Shown here: positions 35,946-49,989 of the stretch, piece after piece
Layout of the letters: every line of letters begins with the position of its first letter
How positions within the stretch are numbered: the stretch's first letter is position 1
From: Apostichopus japonicus
Taxonomy: Eukaryota; Echinodermata; Holothuroidea; Aspidochirotida; Stichopodidae
DNA length: 62,000 nt
Direction of reading: 5' to 3'
Assembly (NCBI RefSeq): GCF_037975245.1
Contig: NC_092571.1
Location: forward strand, 4,360,001-4,422,000
Position numbers and translations under genes: made by a program
Notes under the pieces: model-generated
The model's input: the letters and a program-made list of their open reading frames with translations, nothing else
What the model was told of the DNA's origin: nothing
Databases searched by the model: none

Positions 35946-36345
35946 AACATTGGTACACAGTTTATGATTACATAAGTTTGGTAATGATGATTACACAAAA
36001 TTGGTAAACAGTTTATGATTACATCAGTTTGGTAAGGATGATTACGGAAGGGAGGTAAACAGTTTATTATTTCATCAGTTTGGTAAGGATGATAACATAA
36101 GATTGGTAAACATTTTATGATTTCATCAATTTGGTAAGGATGATTACACAGATTGGTAAACAGTTTATGATTACATCAATTTGGTATTGGTAAACAGTTT
36201 ATGATTACATCAGTTTGGAAAGGATGATTACATAAGATTGGTAAACAGTTTATGATTTCATCAATTTGGTAAGGATGATTACATGAGATTGGTAAACAGT
36301 TTATGATTACATCAGTTGGGTAATGATTATGTGAGGTTGGTAAAA
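35946..36345. repeat. About 50-60 bp minisatellite (TTGGTAAACAGTTTATGATT unit)
   Basis: Seven to eight diverged units of TTGGTAAACAGTTTATGATT, ACATCAGTTTGGTAAGGATG and ATTACATAAGA, with length variation including one shortened unit near 36180. Confidence 0.9.
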
Positions 36346-36555
36346 AGGATATAAGACTAGTGATAATATATTTGTTTGTTTAGAATGAGAATTCACCATA
36401 TTGGTTCATTGTTGGTTTAATGGTTACATCTGCAGCATGTATATATATTCACTATATTGTCCATCAGTTTACTGTATATACAGCCCAGGCTTTAAAGCAG
36501 TTTGTTATGTTTCACTGTGCGGCATTTTTCATTTATGATATTATAATCTCCATTG

Positions 36556-36577
36556 TATATATATATATATATATTTT

Positions 36578-36619
<42 letters not shown>
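36556..36619. repeat. (AT)n microsatellite
   Basis: Alternating AT interrupted once by TTTTATG near 36575. Confidence 0.95.
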
Positions 36620-36622
<3 letters not shown>

Positions 36623-37291
36623 TTATCTATTTGTTACTTAGTGCAAGATTCATCGAATAAACATTGCGTAAATGTCCATGTTCTTTGGTCACTCGTTCCG
36701 TCCATTTCCGGGAGTCATCATCAGGGGCAGACTGACCTATGCCATACACCCTTGAGCAAAACCGCGGTCATTACACCAGTATGGTAAACAGCCACACTCA
36801 AGTCACAAAATTGGCAGGTAGTTAGCGAATCCAAGAAGATCGTAAAACAATTTCCCCCATAGAACTAACACAGTGACTTGAGTCTATGATTAAACTGCTG
36901 CCAGGAAAATCACTGATTATTACTTGTACTTAGGATGAAGTGTCTCATCACCACTCGACCAGAAGCATAGCAGATATAAATAGGTGACATGCAATCAATC
37001 CCCCCCCCCTCTCCTCCCCACTCCCTGGCCCAGTCCTACCAGTGGTGCTGCAGAGAGCAGTCTACCAATGGTGCAGCAATAGAAATGGGACAACAGAGGA
37101 GAGTCTGCATTCAACTAAGCGCAGTCATGGTTTGGTTTTGGCTGGGAAATTTCTAAACTTGTCACCTCTAGACATCTAGATATGGCACTTTCTGGCTTTC
37201 TCTGTTCAGGTCAGGTTTTGGTCTGAATTTTCAGTTTTTCACCATTGTGTTTCTTTTATTGTCCTCTTTCATATAACATAAACATGTATGA

Positions 37292-37704
37292 CAGGGTTGT
37301 CCAACCTTTTGCAGAGAAGGGCCACGTGGAATGATTATGATGAAGGACGGGGCCGCATGAACCCTACGCTCGATTTTTCGATTTTTTTGCGCGAAGCCTA
37401 CGGCAATAAAATGTGAGCACTGCGCGCGGAGCGCACTGATATATTTTCCTTCCTGATAAAACAGATGAATAAAGTCCAGCCGCCCCCCCCCCCCTTCCTC
37501 CCCTCTGCTGAGAGAGTGTCACACAAACTGACCTGTATGCAGTTTTTTGGACCCAGAAGGTTCGAATGATTGATTATAAAGCTTCAAATTGTTATCAATA
37601 AATCTGTTCACTAAATTTCACACCGTAGAGCATCTCTGGCGGGCCGGACGCAACCCTGCGGCGGGCCGGACTGTGGCCCGTGGGCCGTAGGTTGGACAAC
37701 CCTG
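37292..37704. mobile_element. hAT-type MITE, 413 bp, with perfect 8-bp target duplication
   Basis: The terminal inverted repeats CAGGGTTGTCCAACCT and AGGTTGGACAACCCTG are perfect over 16 bp. The element is flanked on both sides by ATGTATGA, an exact 8-bp target duplication, which is diagnostic for hAT elements. The interior is GC-rich (GGGCCACGTGGAA, GCGGGCCGGA) and contains an imperfect subterminal repeat of GGGCCG words. It has no coding capacity and looks young. Confidence 0.95.
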
Positions 37705-38878
37705 ATGTATGACAACTGAACCAATCCTTTAAATATTTGAGAAACAACCATCAGTGCAGCGGAGGCTTATCAAGTAACGCGGCTGGACTACTTAGTTTAA
37801 CACACTATCCATTAGTTCAGTTTCACAGATGCAACACAAAACTCAATAGGAAAACAAGACCTATAGCCTGAAGTATTTGTTTACATTAACATGAACAGTT
37901 TATCAGTGACAAAAAGTGTTGAATGGCGACCAATGGTGCTCTGCTGTTCATATTAAGTATACAGGAACAATGTTTGGAGAGAGGCCGAAATATTAAAATT
38001 CCAATAACTCCACAACCTTAAATCTGATTGTAACCAAACATGGAATACAGTTGTTGGTTATAATATTTGGTACATGTGGGCATAACTGTTATGAGATTGG
38101 GTGATGACATACAACACTTTTTTTTCCACTAAACAAGGAACCATAGTGTCCGTTGTGCTCTTGTTAAACAATGGAATAACATAACGTACGTCATCATCGA
38201 TTTATCCTTAAAGGAGCATTCCAGGACTTGAGCATACTTTAAAGATGAATTTCTCGTAAACTAGACTACACAGAAACATTGCCGGCACTCAACTCATTCC
38301 TATTTCTTGGACAGTCAATATGACGTATTAAGACTAAAGTCATCCTTAAATATAACCTAACCTGCTTGAATGTGAGTGAAGCTTAAAAAAAAAAATCTTT
38401 TATGCTTTAAGAGCTTGTAGACGTTTTATTTATTTCCTTTACTCTTATAGTGATAACAACACGCGTAAGAAGAAATATATGGAACAAATATTGTACTACA
38501 CTTGCTGAATATCGGATTTGATTTGACGGATAATAGCCTCCACCACCCCCCCCCCCAATTGCTCTGTGCCCATCTCTGATTGGCAGACCGGTCAGTCATC
38601 CCTCCCCACCCCTCTTTGGTCCTCATGTAATTATCGTCTTGACCAACGTTAACGTCTCCATTAATACCAGATTTATTACAACGGGTAAATAGAAAAGAAA
38701 TGGTGCCATGGGCCGTTACACCTTGCATAATTACGTGTACATCCATTGTGCCAACGGGAAACATGAGCTGTTGTAGGTCGGTAACCTTTTGACTCCAAGT
38801 AATAGCAATACTCCAAGTTATAGCCAACAGAGTATAAAGGGACAAGAAAAGAAACTATATATAACCATATGGTTAATT

Positions 38879-39151
38879 CAGTGGCGTACCTAGAATAGCT
38901 GGCACCCGTGGCGGATTCTTCCTTAGTCACTCCGTGCCGGGGATGCCGTCCTGGGGGAAGTGTCTAAGACTTCCCCTTCCACTTTGTGAATTGTTTTTAT
39001 GTTAGGTGGCTTAAATGCATCTTTGGCAAAGCCTTGAACTGATTACACAATGATTTACAAAAACAATAATGAACTTGAGGGGCATGGGGCTGTAGCATGG
39101 CACCAACCTGACTGGTATCCAGGCGGACCTCACCCGCTTAGTACGCCACTG
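38879..39151. mobile_element. Short inverted-repeat element (TIR CAGTGGCGTAC), hAT-MITE-like
   Basis: CAGTGGCGTACCTAG at the left faces CTTAGTACGCCACTG at the right (11 bp perfect, then 2 more matches). A clean 8-bp target duplication is not seen. ATGGTTA occurs near both flanks, but 5 bp away on the right. Confidence 0.65.
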
Positions 39152-39989
39152 GGGAAATGGTTATGTCATTAAGAAAATTGCGCTAAAATTTATGAAAAGG
39201 AGCACTTTTGCACGATATTATTTGAACAGTTATTAAGCTACGGCTGAGCTCTGACAGCATTAAAAACTCCACAAGAAAATAGTTGTGAAAGCTCCTTTCT
39301 CAAAATCTACTGGTTTATGTCACAAAGGGTTTTTTTGTTGGTAACCATGAAAGTCATCCAATAACTGGAATAAATATTTACAAAACATTGGATTTTTGTA
39401 CCAACTCGTGGACCAAAATGGACGCAACGTCAATATACGAATTTGGGATTAATCTTTGGATATTACTTCCTTTACTATATCATATATAGTTGTCATCCAT
39501 GAACATATAGTTGTCAATCCATGAACATATACAAGAGTAGTCTTTCATATCTCAAAAAGTGACATCACAGTTTTTATAGGCATATCTCATTGTTCAAAAT
39601 CAGAAAGAAAAAACTCTCGTTATCATAAAGAAAATATTAATTCTCAGCGATACGGTAATTGCTTCTAATAATAGCACAGATGTCGCGTTTTGAACATGGT
39701 AGACAATATTATAAAGAAATCAAATTTTTAAAAAGAATATATAATGAGCCTTACAAACTCTTGATTACTAAAACCCCGTACGTACGTGTCATAATAATCA
39801 AACGAGGTTCAACAGGGTTTACTGCTCCAACTATATAGGCCTATCATAACAAAAATTATCATAATAATATTGAATTACACTCACAAAACAGAACGGGCTT
39901 TTCATACGAAAAAAGGAAAAGTTAAAGCGAAATCAATTTCATTTACATATTAACATGGAAATGCAGACCTTCACACACACACACGGCAA
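39152..39989. other. Intergenic spacer, nothing recognised
   Basis: AT-rich. A tandem pair of CATATAGTTGTCAATCCATGAA-like words lies near 39485-39525. No gene. Confidence 0.55.
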
Positions 39990-40805
39990 TGCGATCGATT
40001 GTTTGTTGATGTGATCGATTGTACGGTGATGTGATCGATTGTATGGTGTTGTGATCGATTGTACTGTGATGTGATCGACTATACTGTGATGTGATCGACT
40101 ATACTGTGATGTGATCGACTATACTGTGATGTGATCGATTGTATGGTGTTGTGATCGATTGTACTGTGATGTGATCGACTATACTGTGATGTGATCGACT
40201 ATACTGTGATGTGATCGACTATACTGTGATGTGATCGATTGTATGGTGTTGTGATCGATCGTACTGTGATGTGATCGACTATACTGTGATGTGATCGACT
40301 ATACTGTGATGTGATCGACTATACTGTGATGTGATCGATTGTATGGTGTTGTGATCGATTGTACTGTGATGTGATCGAGTGTACTGTGATGTGATCGAGT
40401 GTACTGTGCTGTGATTGATTGTACTGTGATCGATTGTACGGTGCTGTGATCGATTGTATAGGGTTGTTGTCGATTGTAATGTGATGTGATCGATTGTGCA
40501 GTGATGTGATCGATTGTATATGTGATCGATTCTACGGTGATGTGATTTGTTGTCCGGTGTTGTGATCGGTTGTACTGTGATGTGATCGTGATGTGATTTG
40601 ATGTGATCGATTGTACAGTGTTGTTTTCGATTGTACTGTGATGTGATCGAATGTACGGTGCTGTGATCGACTGTACTGTGATGTGATCAATTGTACGGTG
40701 ATGTGTCCGATTGTACGATGATGTGATCGATTCTACGGTATTGTAATTGATTATACGGGGATGTGATCGATTCTACGGTGATATGATCGATTCAGCGGTG
40801 ACGTG
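39990..40805. repeat. 20-bp satellite (TGTGATCGACTATACTGTGA) with 100-bp higher-order period
   Basis: About 40 units of roughly 20 bp, each with a central TGATCGA. Between 40041 and 40440 a five-unit block recurs every 100 bp (variant GTATGGTGTT at 40041, 40141, 40241 and 40341). The right half is more diverged. It is not CRISPR: there are no unique spacers and the host is a eukaryote. Confidence 0.95.
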
Positions 40806-41438
40806 ACAAACATACCGATTACTTAGTGAGATATTATGGGGTATCACATTATGTGCAACTAAACTGAGACTTGGTCAGAAAATCAACTTAACCCTAAACA
40901 GCTCAAGATACAGCTTTTCATTTCACCCTCAGTGTACTATATGCAGGTGTGATTTTGTCATTATGCCCTGATCTATAGCTTTAATGATATAACGGTATAT
41001 TGTCAACGGATGAGCGATCGCATATCATATTCTTAATAAGTTTTAGCAATCACTCCTGCATCATTTTGAATCTCTATTAAACATCGTTTTATTGATTGCT
41101 AAAAAGATTCATAAATAAACACACTGACGACTCTGCCTCTTTTCACCCTTCTCTTATCATCCTATTCTTTCATTTATCTTTGCTTTGTTCCATGCATGTA
41201 TACGATTGATATATCTAATTAAATGTATTACACAAGTGTACTCTGCAATAAAATGGTATAAAATGGTTTTAGGGTGCAATTTTTTATTCAGTGTAAACTT
41301 TTATGACATTTTCTAAGAATCGTGAAATTAAACCGAGTAGAGTAGTAAAGTACATGTCAGCTGTTGCTAAAATCTTACTTTTCATTATTATTAATATATA
41401 TATATATAATAATAATAATATTAGGCATTTAGCTACGG
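40806..41438. other. Intergenic spacer
   Basis: No gene. A short (AT)/(AAT) tract lies at about 41390-41420. Confidence 0.55.
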
Positions 41439-41692
41439 TTTTCTTGGTAAACCATATCACAGCGCTGACAAGTTGTATTACCCCTGTCCCAGAGACAATC
41501 CCTCCAGGCGGCAGCAGTTATATACTGCGCCCAATGACAAGTTACCTCACAGGTACCCATTTAACCCCTGGGTGGAGAGAGGCAAGTGAGATAAAGCATC
41601 TTGCCCAAGGACACAACGTAATAGGCAGGAATCGAACCAGCTATCCTTGGATCACGAGTCCGACGCCTTAGCCAATTGGCCACCACGCTCCC
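41439..41692 (-). mobile_element. tRNA-derived SINE
   Basis: On the minus strand the head is GGGAGCGTGGTGGCCAATTG, then GCTAAGGCGTCGGACTCGTG, with box B GGTTCGATTCC at 41629-41639. The body contains GGGCAAGATGCTTTATCTCA and CCACCCAGGGGTTAAATGGG, the layout of tRNA-derived SINEs. It forms no intact cloverleaf. Confidence 0.85.
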
Positions 41693-41775
41693 AAATACGA
41701 CCCATCCTACTGACCCATCCTCACGAACCCCCCCCCCAAATCCCAGAATCCAAACACCCAATTTCTGTAAACTAA

Positions 41776-41808
41776 ATATATCTATATATATATATATATA
41801 TATATATA
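41776..41808. repeat. (TA)n microsatellite
   Basis: Alternating TA, about 16 units. Confidence 0.9.
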
Positions 41809-42088
41809 CAGTTTTTTCTTATCATATCAGATACGACTTCTTCCTTTTTGTTAATGAGTTTCCTTCTCGTGTTTATGACCATACTTTATATTTCGTCAGG
41901 CAGTTTATAATCCAATTGATACACTGATATGCGCATTGTTTGTTATTAATTTGTAATATTAGTAACATGGATGCATTATTTTTGGCAGAATAAGGTCACC
42001 GAAAGGTGATGACGCAGGAAGTGTCGCTTTTCACTTGAGGCCTTTAGTGAGATCATATAGCGCTTGCTAAATGTTGGCTTTTAGGGTA

Positions 42089-42090
42089 TA

Positions 42091-42131
<41 letters not shown>
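42089..42131. repeat. (AT)n microsatellite
   Basis: Alternating AT, about 20 units. Confidence 0.95.
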
Positions 42132-42134
<3 letters not shown>

Positions 42135-42185
42135 CGACGTTAGCATCAGGCTATATATAGCGTTTACACATTGCAACTCACACAC

Positions 42186-42290
42186 ATCATGCTAGGGATA
42201 TCCATGGAGGGTGTGAAGGCGGCGGTAGTTGGGGACGATGAGGGGATGGGGAAGGGGGGGGCGGAGGAGAAAGGAATCTGAAACATGTCC
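42186..42290. repeat. Dispersed repeat, copy inverted relative to 56655-56775
   Basis: GGGATATCCATGGAGGGTGT, GAAGGCGGCGGTAGTTGGGG and ACGATGAGGGGATGGGG recur in reverse complement at 56655-56775 with few differences. No TIR or coding content is seen. Confidence 0.85.
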
Positions 42291-42326
<36 letters not shown>

Positions 42327-42338
42327 ATATAAGTATAT

Positions 42339-42378
<40 letters not shown>

Positions 42379-42446
42379 GGACATATATATAAGTATATAT
42401 ATATATATATATTATATAAATATATATATCTTTATATATATATATA
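42291..42446. repeat. (AT)n array, left flank of the hAT element
   Basis: AT dinucleotides with sporadic AAATA/AAGTA/GGACATA interruptions, running directly into the element end at about 42447. Confidence 0.92.
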
Positions 42447-44462
42447 ACTACTCGTCAACTGGCGACCGAGTCTACTAGAGTTCTACTCGGCAGAACGATA
42501 AATTTACTCTCCATTTTTTCTCGCTAATTGTTTGTGTAATATAAGCCTAGGTAGTATGGCCTAATTTAGGATATCGCCGTATAGTATTACCGTTAGTTGT
42601 TTACAGCAAAAAAGATCTATAATAGTGGTTCTTCGAAAGTGTTTAAAACATGATATATGTGAAAATATAAAACGGTGAAACACTGTCAGCAATGTTTAGG
42701 ACACAAAAATAAGTAATGGCATGGCTGACCATCTGTATCTTTCACTTGACATGACATCACACTACTGTATCAGTCAGTGTATACATGTGTTAGGATCGTT
42801 AACAAGTTAAGATAACGCTTGGCACTGACAATTATTATTATTATCGATCGATTACTGAGTGTCGGATATACAGCTTTCATTGGTCAGGTCTCGAGAATTA
42901 TCAATTTTTTTCACTAAAAATTAATCCAATAAACTTCCTGTTGTTCATTCCGAGATATGTAATGTTATTTCGGCAAAATTATTATTTTACGTTTGTTCCC
43001 TTGAAAGTTCAGTTTGTATCACTAGACCACACCTGAAAATCTCCGTACATAATGTACGTAAAAATAGTAAGCGATTTCACACAGTTATCTCCCATTGATC
43101 GTTGAACAAAAATGCATTTTGGACTTGCTTCAAGTTCAGTGCAATAAACTTTCTTATCGGAATATATACATTTACTGTTGCTGATGAAGGAAGAAACCAC
43201 AAAGCTCAGACAGCAGTTACATTGTGATACTTTAAAAACTTTTTTTGTGAAAATACGCGATTTTTGGTGTGCACACACTATGTTTCTGCTAAGGTTCCCG
43301 CGAATACTGCTTGCATACTTTTCTTTGGGAAAATGAATAAATGATGATGTTGAATGAAGTTGAATTGTGCGAAGATAGGGTAGGGAGGGGAGGGGGGTTG
43401 CAAACTAGTTCTTCATCTGATGAGTCGTTCGTTGGTGGTGATTTGCATTTTGTTGTTGTGTTTGGGGATCGATACCGTCGGCGTGGCGTCGCCCTTTGCT
43501 GGAAAATTTCCTCTTGTCAATTGATGTGGTAGGTTTAAAATCTGTTATGGGCGGGCCATTCTCAGAAATGTGCAATAAATCTCTCAGAGTATGGGGCAAG
43601 AGAAGTGTTTTGTGGGAAGTGTTGATTCTATTCACGGTTGAGAATCCCCTTTCACAAACTGCAGAAATCACTGACAGAACCATTATTACTTTAAATAATT
43701 CAGACAACTGAGGATAGTTGCAGCCTTCCTGGATTACAAGCTGGGATAGGGGACCAATGATTGAATATTTTTGCCACTGACTTGAGTTGAGCCCACTCTT
43801 TCTGATTTTCCTCATTTATTTCTTCAAGCCATCTGGGTTGTTCTGATCATTTAGCAGAAAGTACTACAATGATCAGCCATCCTCCCAGGTTCTTTAACAC
43901 CCAGCCGAAGAAATCAAAGTTTCGTCTTTTCTTACTGGCCATAATAAGGGTCAACAATTTGGTAACGGACCTGAAAGTTTGTCGACAAAAGCCGAAGCTA
44001 TGACTCATATTACTGACTTGTGAGTTGGGATACAATGCTTTACTTATTGATATGACAGGTTGGCCTTATCGCGCGATTGCGGTTAACCTACTGGCAACAC
44101 TGTTTACATTTGTACCGATCGTACACACAAGGTATCCACCTCTGGTTGTGATGTCTTTACACTTTTATTTAAGTTTTTTCCATTTTGGTTACACCTATCG
44201 TGCATCAGTTAGTTTGAGCGAATAGTATCAATTAGTTTCGAGCTGATGAACAGAGCTGCCCTTGATAATACTACTGTTATGTATGACATTAGGCAATAGG
44301 CCTTTCTTGATTGGCTCACAAGATACTAGTAAGCCTATCGTATAAAGTCAGTGAGCGAATGAGCCACTCGCCAAAATGTCGAGCGTAATGCATTTTTTGC
44401 TCGCCAGTCGCAAAATTCTACTCGCCATTGGCGAGTTGGCGACCGTATTTGTCGAGGCCTGA
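42447..44462 (-). mobile_element. Decayed hAT element with GTCGCCA-rich termini, between (AT)n arrays
   Basis: The right end read on the minus strand is CAGGCCTCGACAAATACGGT, then CGCCAACTCGCCA. The left end shows ACTACTCGTCAACTGGCGACC, the matching subterminal sequence with its outermost bases lost. The same end sequence recurs at 47080. Inside is a hAT transposase remnant (43405-43942, minus). Both flanks are (AT)n DNA. Confidence 0.75.
43405..43942 (-). pseudogene. hAT transposase remnant, internally deleted (N-terminus fused to dimerisation domain)
   Basis: The minus strand starts MASKKRRNFDFFGWVLKNLG at 43942 and passes a stop after VVLSAK. It continues SEQPRWLEEINEENQKEWAQ, shifts frame near 43745 and ends with the hAT C-terminal dimerisation signature LSELFKVIMVLSVISAVCER plus GFSTVNRIN. 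Full hAT transposases are about 600 or more residues. Here the catalytic DDE core is missing, so the element cannot move itself. The family resembles the ZNF862-like hAT group. Confidence 0.8.
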
Positions 44463-44800
<338 letters not shown>

Positions 44801-45233
44801 AACATAACTGTATATCTAATATAACTGTATATCGAACCGACGTGAAGTGTTAGTCAGAAACCATTCGGCCTCTCCCAATTGGCATAAGTGGTTGTTTACC
44901 TTCATAAAAATTACTGACTTCGATAGTATTATGGTATGAGGGAAACGTTACAGTTACCTAACAGTGTTGACAATGATTGTTTCAATTAAATATAGAAGTA
45001 ATCACTTTACATAAAATCTGATAATGTTCGTATGACTTACAGTTTGGTGGTAAATATAATAATAGCTACAACTCATATATACTGTATTCGCTAAGATATT
45101 TTAAGATGTTTACAACCAGAATGCAAAATGCATTGAGGATTCGATGACTTCAATGCACTAGACTTCTGCTTCTTATAACCAAACTATAGCTGTTACAATA
45201 ACACTATGGCATGATAAACACAGTCAGTATACT
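44801..45233. other. Spacer, nothing recognised
   Basis: AT-rich. No gene, RNA or repeat structure beyond a doubled AACATAACTGTATATC word at 44800-44840. Confidence 0.5.
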
Positions 45234-45238
45234 GTATG

Positions 45239-46876
<1,638 letters not shown>

Positions 46877-47079
46877 GTATGTGGCGCTACACACCTCCAA
46901 TATTATGAATCCACACACCAAGTATTAGAGGTATCCATGATTTCTATCGTTAGATATCATGTAAAAGGTTTTTCAGAGTTTGACCTCTGGTGACCTATAG
47001 GAGATTTGACCTCACAATATACCGTGTATGAAAAGTATCCATGATTTCTACCCATGAGAAATCATGTTTGGAAGGTTTT
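46877..47079. repeat. Short relatives of the GACCTCTGGTGACC repeat
   Basis: GTATCCATGATTTCTA occurs twice (about 46930 and 47035) around TTTGACCTCTGGTGACCTAT. This is related to the tandem repeat at 49990-50575. Confidence 0.6.
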
Positions 47080-47460
47080 CAGGCCTCGACAAATATTTTA
47101 AAAGTACTCGCTAGTTGGCGACCGTGGCCATGGGCGGCAATCATGGGGGGGGGGGGGGGACGGGGGACAAGTCCCCCCAATATTTGAGGTGGGGGATATA
47201 GTATCTAATATCCCCCCCACCCAATACTTGGTGGCATAGTTTTTTGTGGCTAAAAATAGAAAATAATGCGTGAGATTATTTATCCAAATCATATTTGACC
47301 ATGGCTAAAACTTCATCCTACACATGCTGTATGAGGTAAATGACACTCCGTGGTCGTTTCTGTGACCTGGGACCGTATCGCAAGTTGTCACTCATGATTA
47401 TTATCATAATGTCTGGACATCTCTTGTATATTATGAGTGTAAGTACGTACAATCATATAT

Positions 47461-48262
47461 ATGAGATCTGTCACTCCTATCCCACTTGTTAGAGTTGCAC
47501 ATGCCTCGATTGCACCTGTTTCACATGTTCATAACTTAGGAGTCGTATTTGACAAAAATCTGAACATGGAGTCTCATGTAAATAATATCTGCCGGGCTGC
47601 ATTTCTCGCTCTTCATAAGATTGGTAAAATTCGTCGATTTTTTTGAACAATCAAACTACTGAGCGGCTTGTCCATGCTTTTATTACATCATGCTTGGACT
47701 ACTGCAATAGTGTGATCTTTGGTCTCCCTAATAGTCAACTGGCTAAATTGCAACGCATTCAAAACTCTGCTGCCAGGTTGATCACTCGCACTAGCCCTGT
47801 CTCTCACATAACCCCCATACTTCATGACCTTCATTGACTACCTGTCAAACTGCGTATTGATTACAAGGTACTCCTGTTAACCTTTAAATGTATTCATTGT
47901 ATTGCGCCACACTACTTGGGTGAACTTGTTCAAAGTTATACCCCAACTCGCCGTCTGCGTTCTAGCACCCAATCTTTGCTCTCTATGCACCCTGTGTCAC
48001 CTAAATCTTATGGCGAGCGATTTTTCCAGTACTCCTCAACCCTCCTTTGGAATAAACTCCCACTCAACATAAAGAATGTCGTGTCTGTTAAGATGTTCAA
48101 AACTGTTTTGAAGACACACCTGTTTTCATTGTTATAATTGTTATGTTTACTCTTATTGTATATTGTGTACATATCTTTCACTTTCTTTTGTAGAGCGCGG
48201 CGAGACTTTATTGTAAGTTGCGCTATATAAGAACTGTTTATTATTATTATTATTATGATCCA
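47461..48262 (+). mobile_element. LINE (CR1/L2-like) 3' part: RT C-terminus and (ATT)n tail
   Basis: Across two frames it reads HNLGVVFDKNLNMESHVNNI, KIGKIRRF, then VHAFITSCLDYCNSVIFGLP, KLQRIQNSAARLITR, HITPILHDLH, LPVKLRIDYKVLLLTFK, SYGERFFQYSSTLLWNKLP and FKTVLKTHLFSLL. One extra T in a T run near 47640 breaks the frame, and a TGA replaces the usual Trp after LHDLH. The 3' end has GCGCTATATAAGAACTGTTT and (ATT)n, the usual end of CR1/L2-type elements. It is a 5'-truncated dead copy nested in the transposon stack. Confidence 0.9.
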
Positions 48263-48319
48263 CATCGATATGGGTTCACTGGGTTTCCATTTGGCCTGTT
48301 TCTACAAGATGTCTAACCG

Positions 48320-48969
48320 CAGGCGCGTAGCCAATGGGGGGGGGGGAGAGAAGGGGGAGACCCCCCCTTGAGCATATTTTTTATGATATCGAAGTTTTAT
48401 AGTAGCCGTTGTAAGAGGTTTTAATATTTGTATACCAATAAATTAACTGTGTCTGAATTTTCGAAAATTCCTTGACCAACATTCTACATCATACTTCCCT
48501 CTACTCGTGCAATTTTGACCGGCCTGTTAGGGGTTGAAGGGGGGTTTTCTATATTGGTTGTCCATAGATGAAATTTTGTGCAACAATATGTTTTGAAGTG
48601 AATTTATTATTCAAATTCTGAACAAATAATGGGCTTAAAACCGTGAAAAGTGGGGCTGACGGGTATTGCGGGCCGTTACGTAGAATTACCTACAAAAGCA
48701 ATGATGCACAGGAGATGCGATGAGGTCGAACATGATGTGTGACTGGTGACAATCTTGAAAAAGGTTATGGATGGATAAAAAACTATTGGGAAAAACTTGG
48801 TTCTCAGGCAAAAGTGTACATCTGGTTGGTCATTTTCAAGCCCGAGAAGTGCCATTTCCGGTGATCTGGGGGGCTATCAAAACCAGAAATTTTCTTGTGC
48901 GCTGCGCGCCAACCAATGGTGGTGCTCCGCTTTGATAGTATTTTGGGGGTGAAAGTTGCTACGCGCCTG
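48320..48969. mobile_element. Non-autonomous DNA transposon, family X copy 3
   Basis: CAGGCGCGTAGCCAA at the left and TTGCTACGCGCCTG at the right form the ends. The interior matches the right half of copies 1 and 2 (TTGGTTGTCCATAGATGAAA, GTAGAATTACCTACAAAAGC, one 95-bp module at 48840-48940). The 5-bp flanks (AACCG and CACCC) do not match, so either one end or the target site has decayed. Confidence 0.78.
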
Positions 48970-49072
48970 CACCCAAGCAAATGTCCCCCCCCCCCCCCAA
49001 TATTTGAAAAAAATCGCCGCCCCTGACCGTCGCTAAATATCTACTCGCCAAATTTCACTCGTCAGTAGGCCT

Positions 49073-49989
49073 TTATGATTGTTGTTCAATTCTCCAAAGT
49101 ACAGATCTGCAACATCAATACTTTCTATGAACAAAGGTTAGGCAGTTGGCAGATATATGGTGCTACGTACTTGCGCATTGGAATGTCATGTTCTTTTGCA
49201 GTATGAAATTTAGACTTGAAACAATGAAAATCTGAGGTTGTAAGAGCATCTATCTTCCAATAATCCTAGCAGCCACAACAGCAAACTTGTGTCAAAACTT
49301 CTTAAATTGTTCGATACTTTGCGAATTATGACTGATAGCCAGTAGGAAAATACCTTAAGAAATAATTAAGGAGATGTTTAGCCATCTTAAGTGTATTGGT
49401 ATTCTGTCTGGTATTATTCACGTTGTTGTGTTAACGAACCCTATTCTACCCAACCGTTGCTGGCCTAGACAACATAAATTGCTCACAGGCCCAGCCAGGT
49501 TTGTTCAAGTTCCATAATCATAAACGTGACGAAAGTCGAACGTTAATTTTAAGGCCTAGCTACACTGAAACTGGTGGAAGTGACTACACAAATTGAGATC
49601 AACAACCGATCCGAACAAAAGCTCGTGAACTCACTGCCAAACTAAGACCGTTTTACACAATTATTTCGCATTGAGATTGGTCATAGTGAAAATCTAACTA
49701 GACGAACTGTTAAGTTTCATAAACGCTGCCTGGTCACAACGAAACTACATCCAACCTGGAATAAATACGACGGAAAAAGTCCAATAGAACCGCTGTACTA
49801 CAAAGTACACCTTTCTGCACGCAAAATAAGGCTTCCGAGCGGCACGTTGAAGGCCAATGCAAATATGTCCGTATTTTCAGTTTAGATTCTACGTTTGCCC
49901 ATAAGCTCATTTCCAATTGCCAATAACCTCCTATTCGTATGAGGCGCAACGCACATGTCATCTGATAGGCTGGTCTGTGGAAGATACGG
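49073..49989. other. Spacer without recognised gene
   Basis: AT-rich. No exon or transposon end that I can support. Confidence 0.5.

Larger units (their letters stand above)
47129..49025. mobile_element. Second layer: hAT MITE (TIR CAKGGGCGGCRAT) with 8-bp target duplication
   Basis: CATGGGCGGCAAT at the left faces ATCGCCGCCCCTG at the right. Next inside both ends is a G run joined to CAATATTTGA. ACCGTGGC (47121-47128) and ACCGTCGC (49026-49033) flank it and match at 7 of 8 bases. It lies within the terminal repeat of the outer element. Confidence 0.75.
47080..49072. mobile_element. Outer layer of a nested transposon stack (hAT-like, TIR CAGGCCTCGAC)
   Basis: The left end CAGGCCTCGACAAATATTTT, with CTCGCTAGTTGGCGACCG, matches the end of the element at 44462. 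The right end CGTCGCTAAATATCTACTCG, with CCAAATTTCACTCGTCAGTA, is its degenerate partner. Almost everything between the ends is later insertions. Confidence 0.65.

Noticed and set aside
39990-40805. CRISPR-like regular repeats
   Set aside because: Repeats are directly adjacent without unique spacers, there are no cas genes, and the DNA is eukaryotic. It is a satellite.
41629-41692. Possible tRNA gene on the minus strand
   Set aside because: tRNA-like head of a SINE. No cloverleaf with matching acceptor ends.
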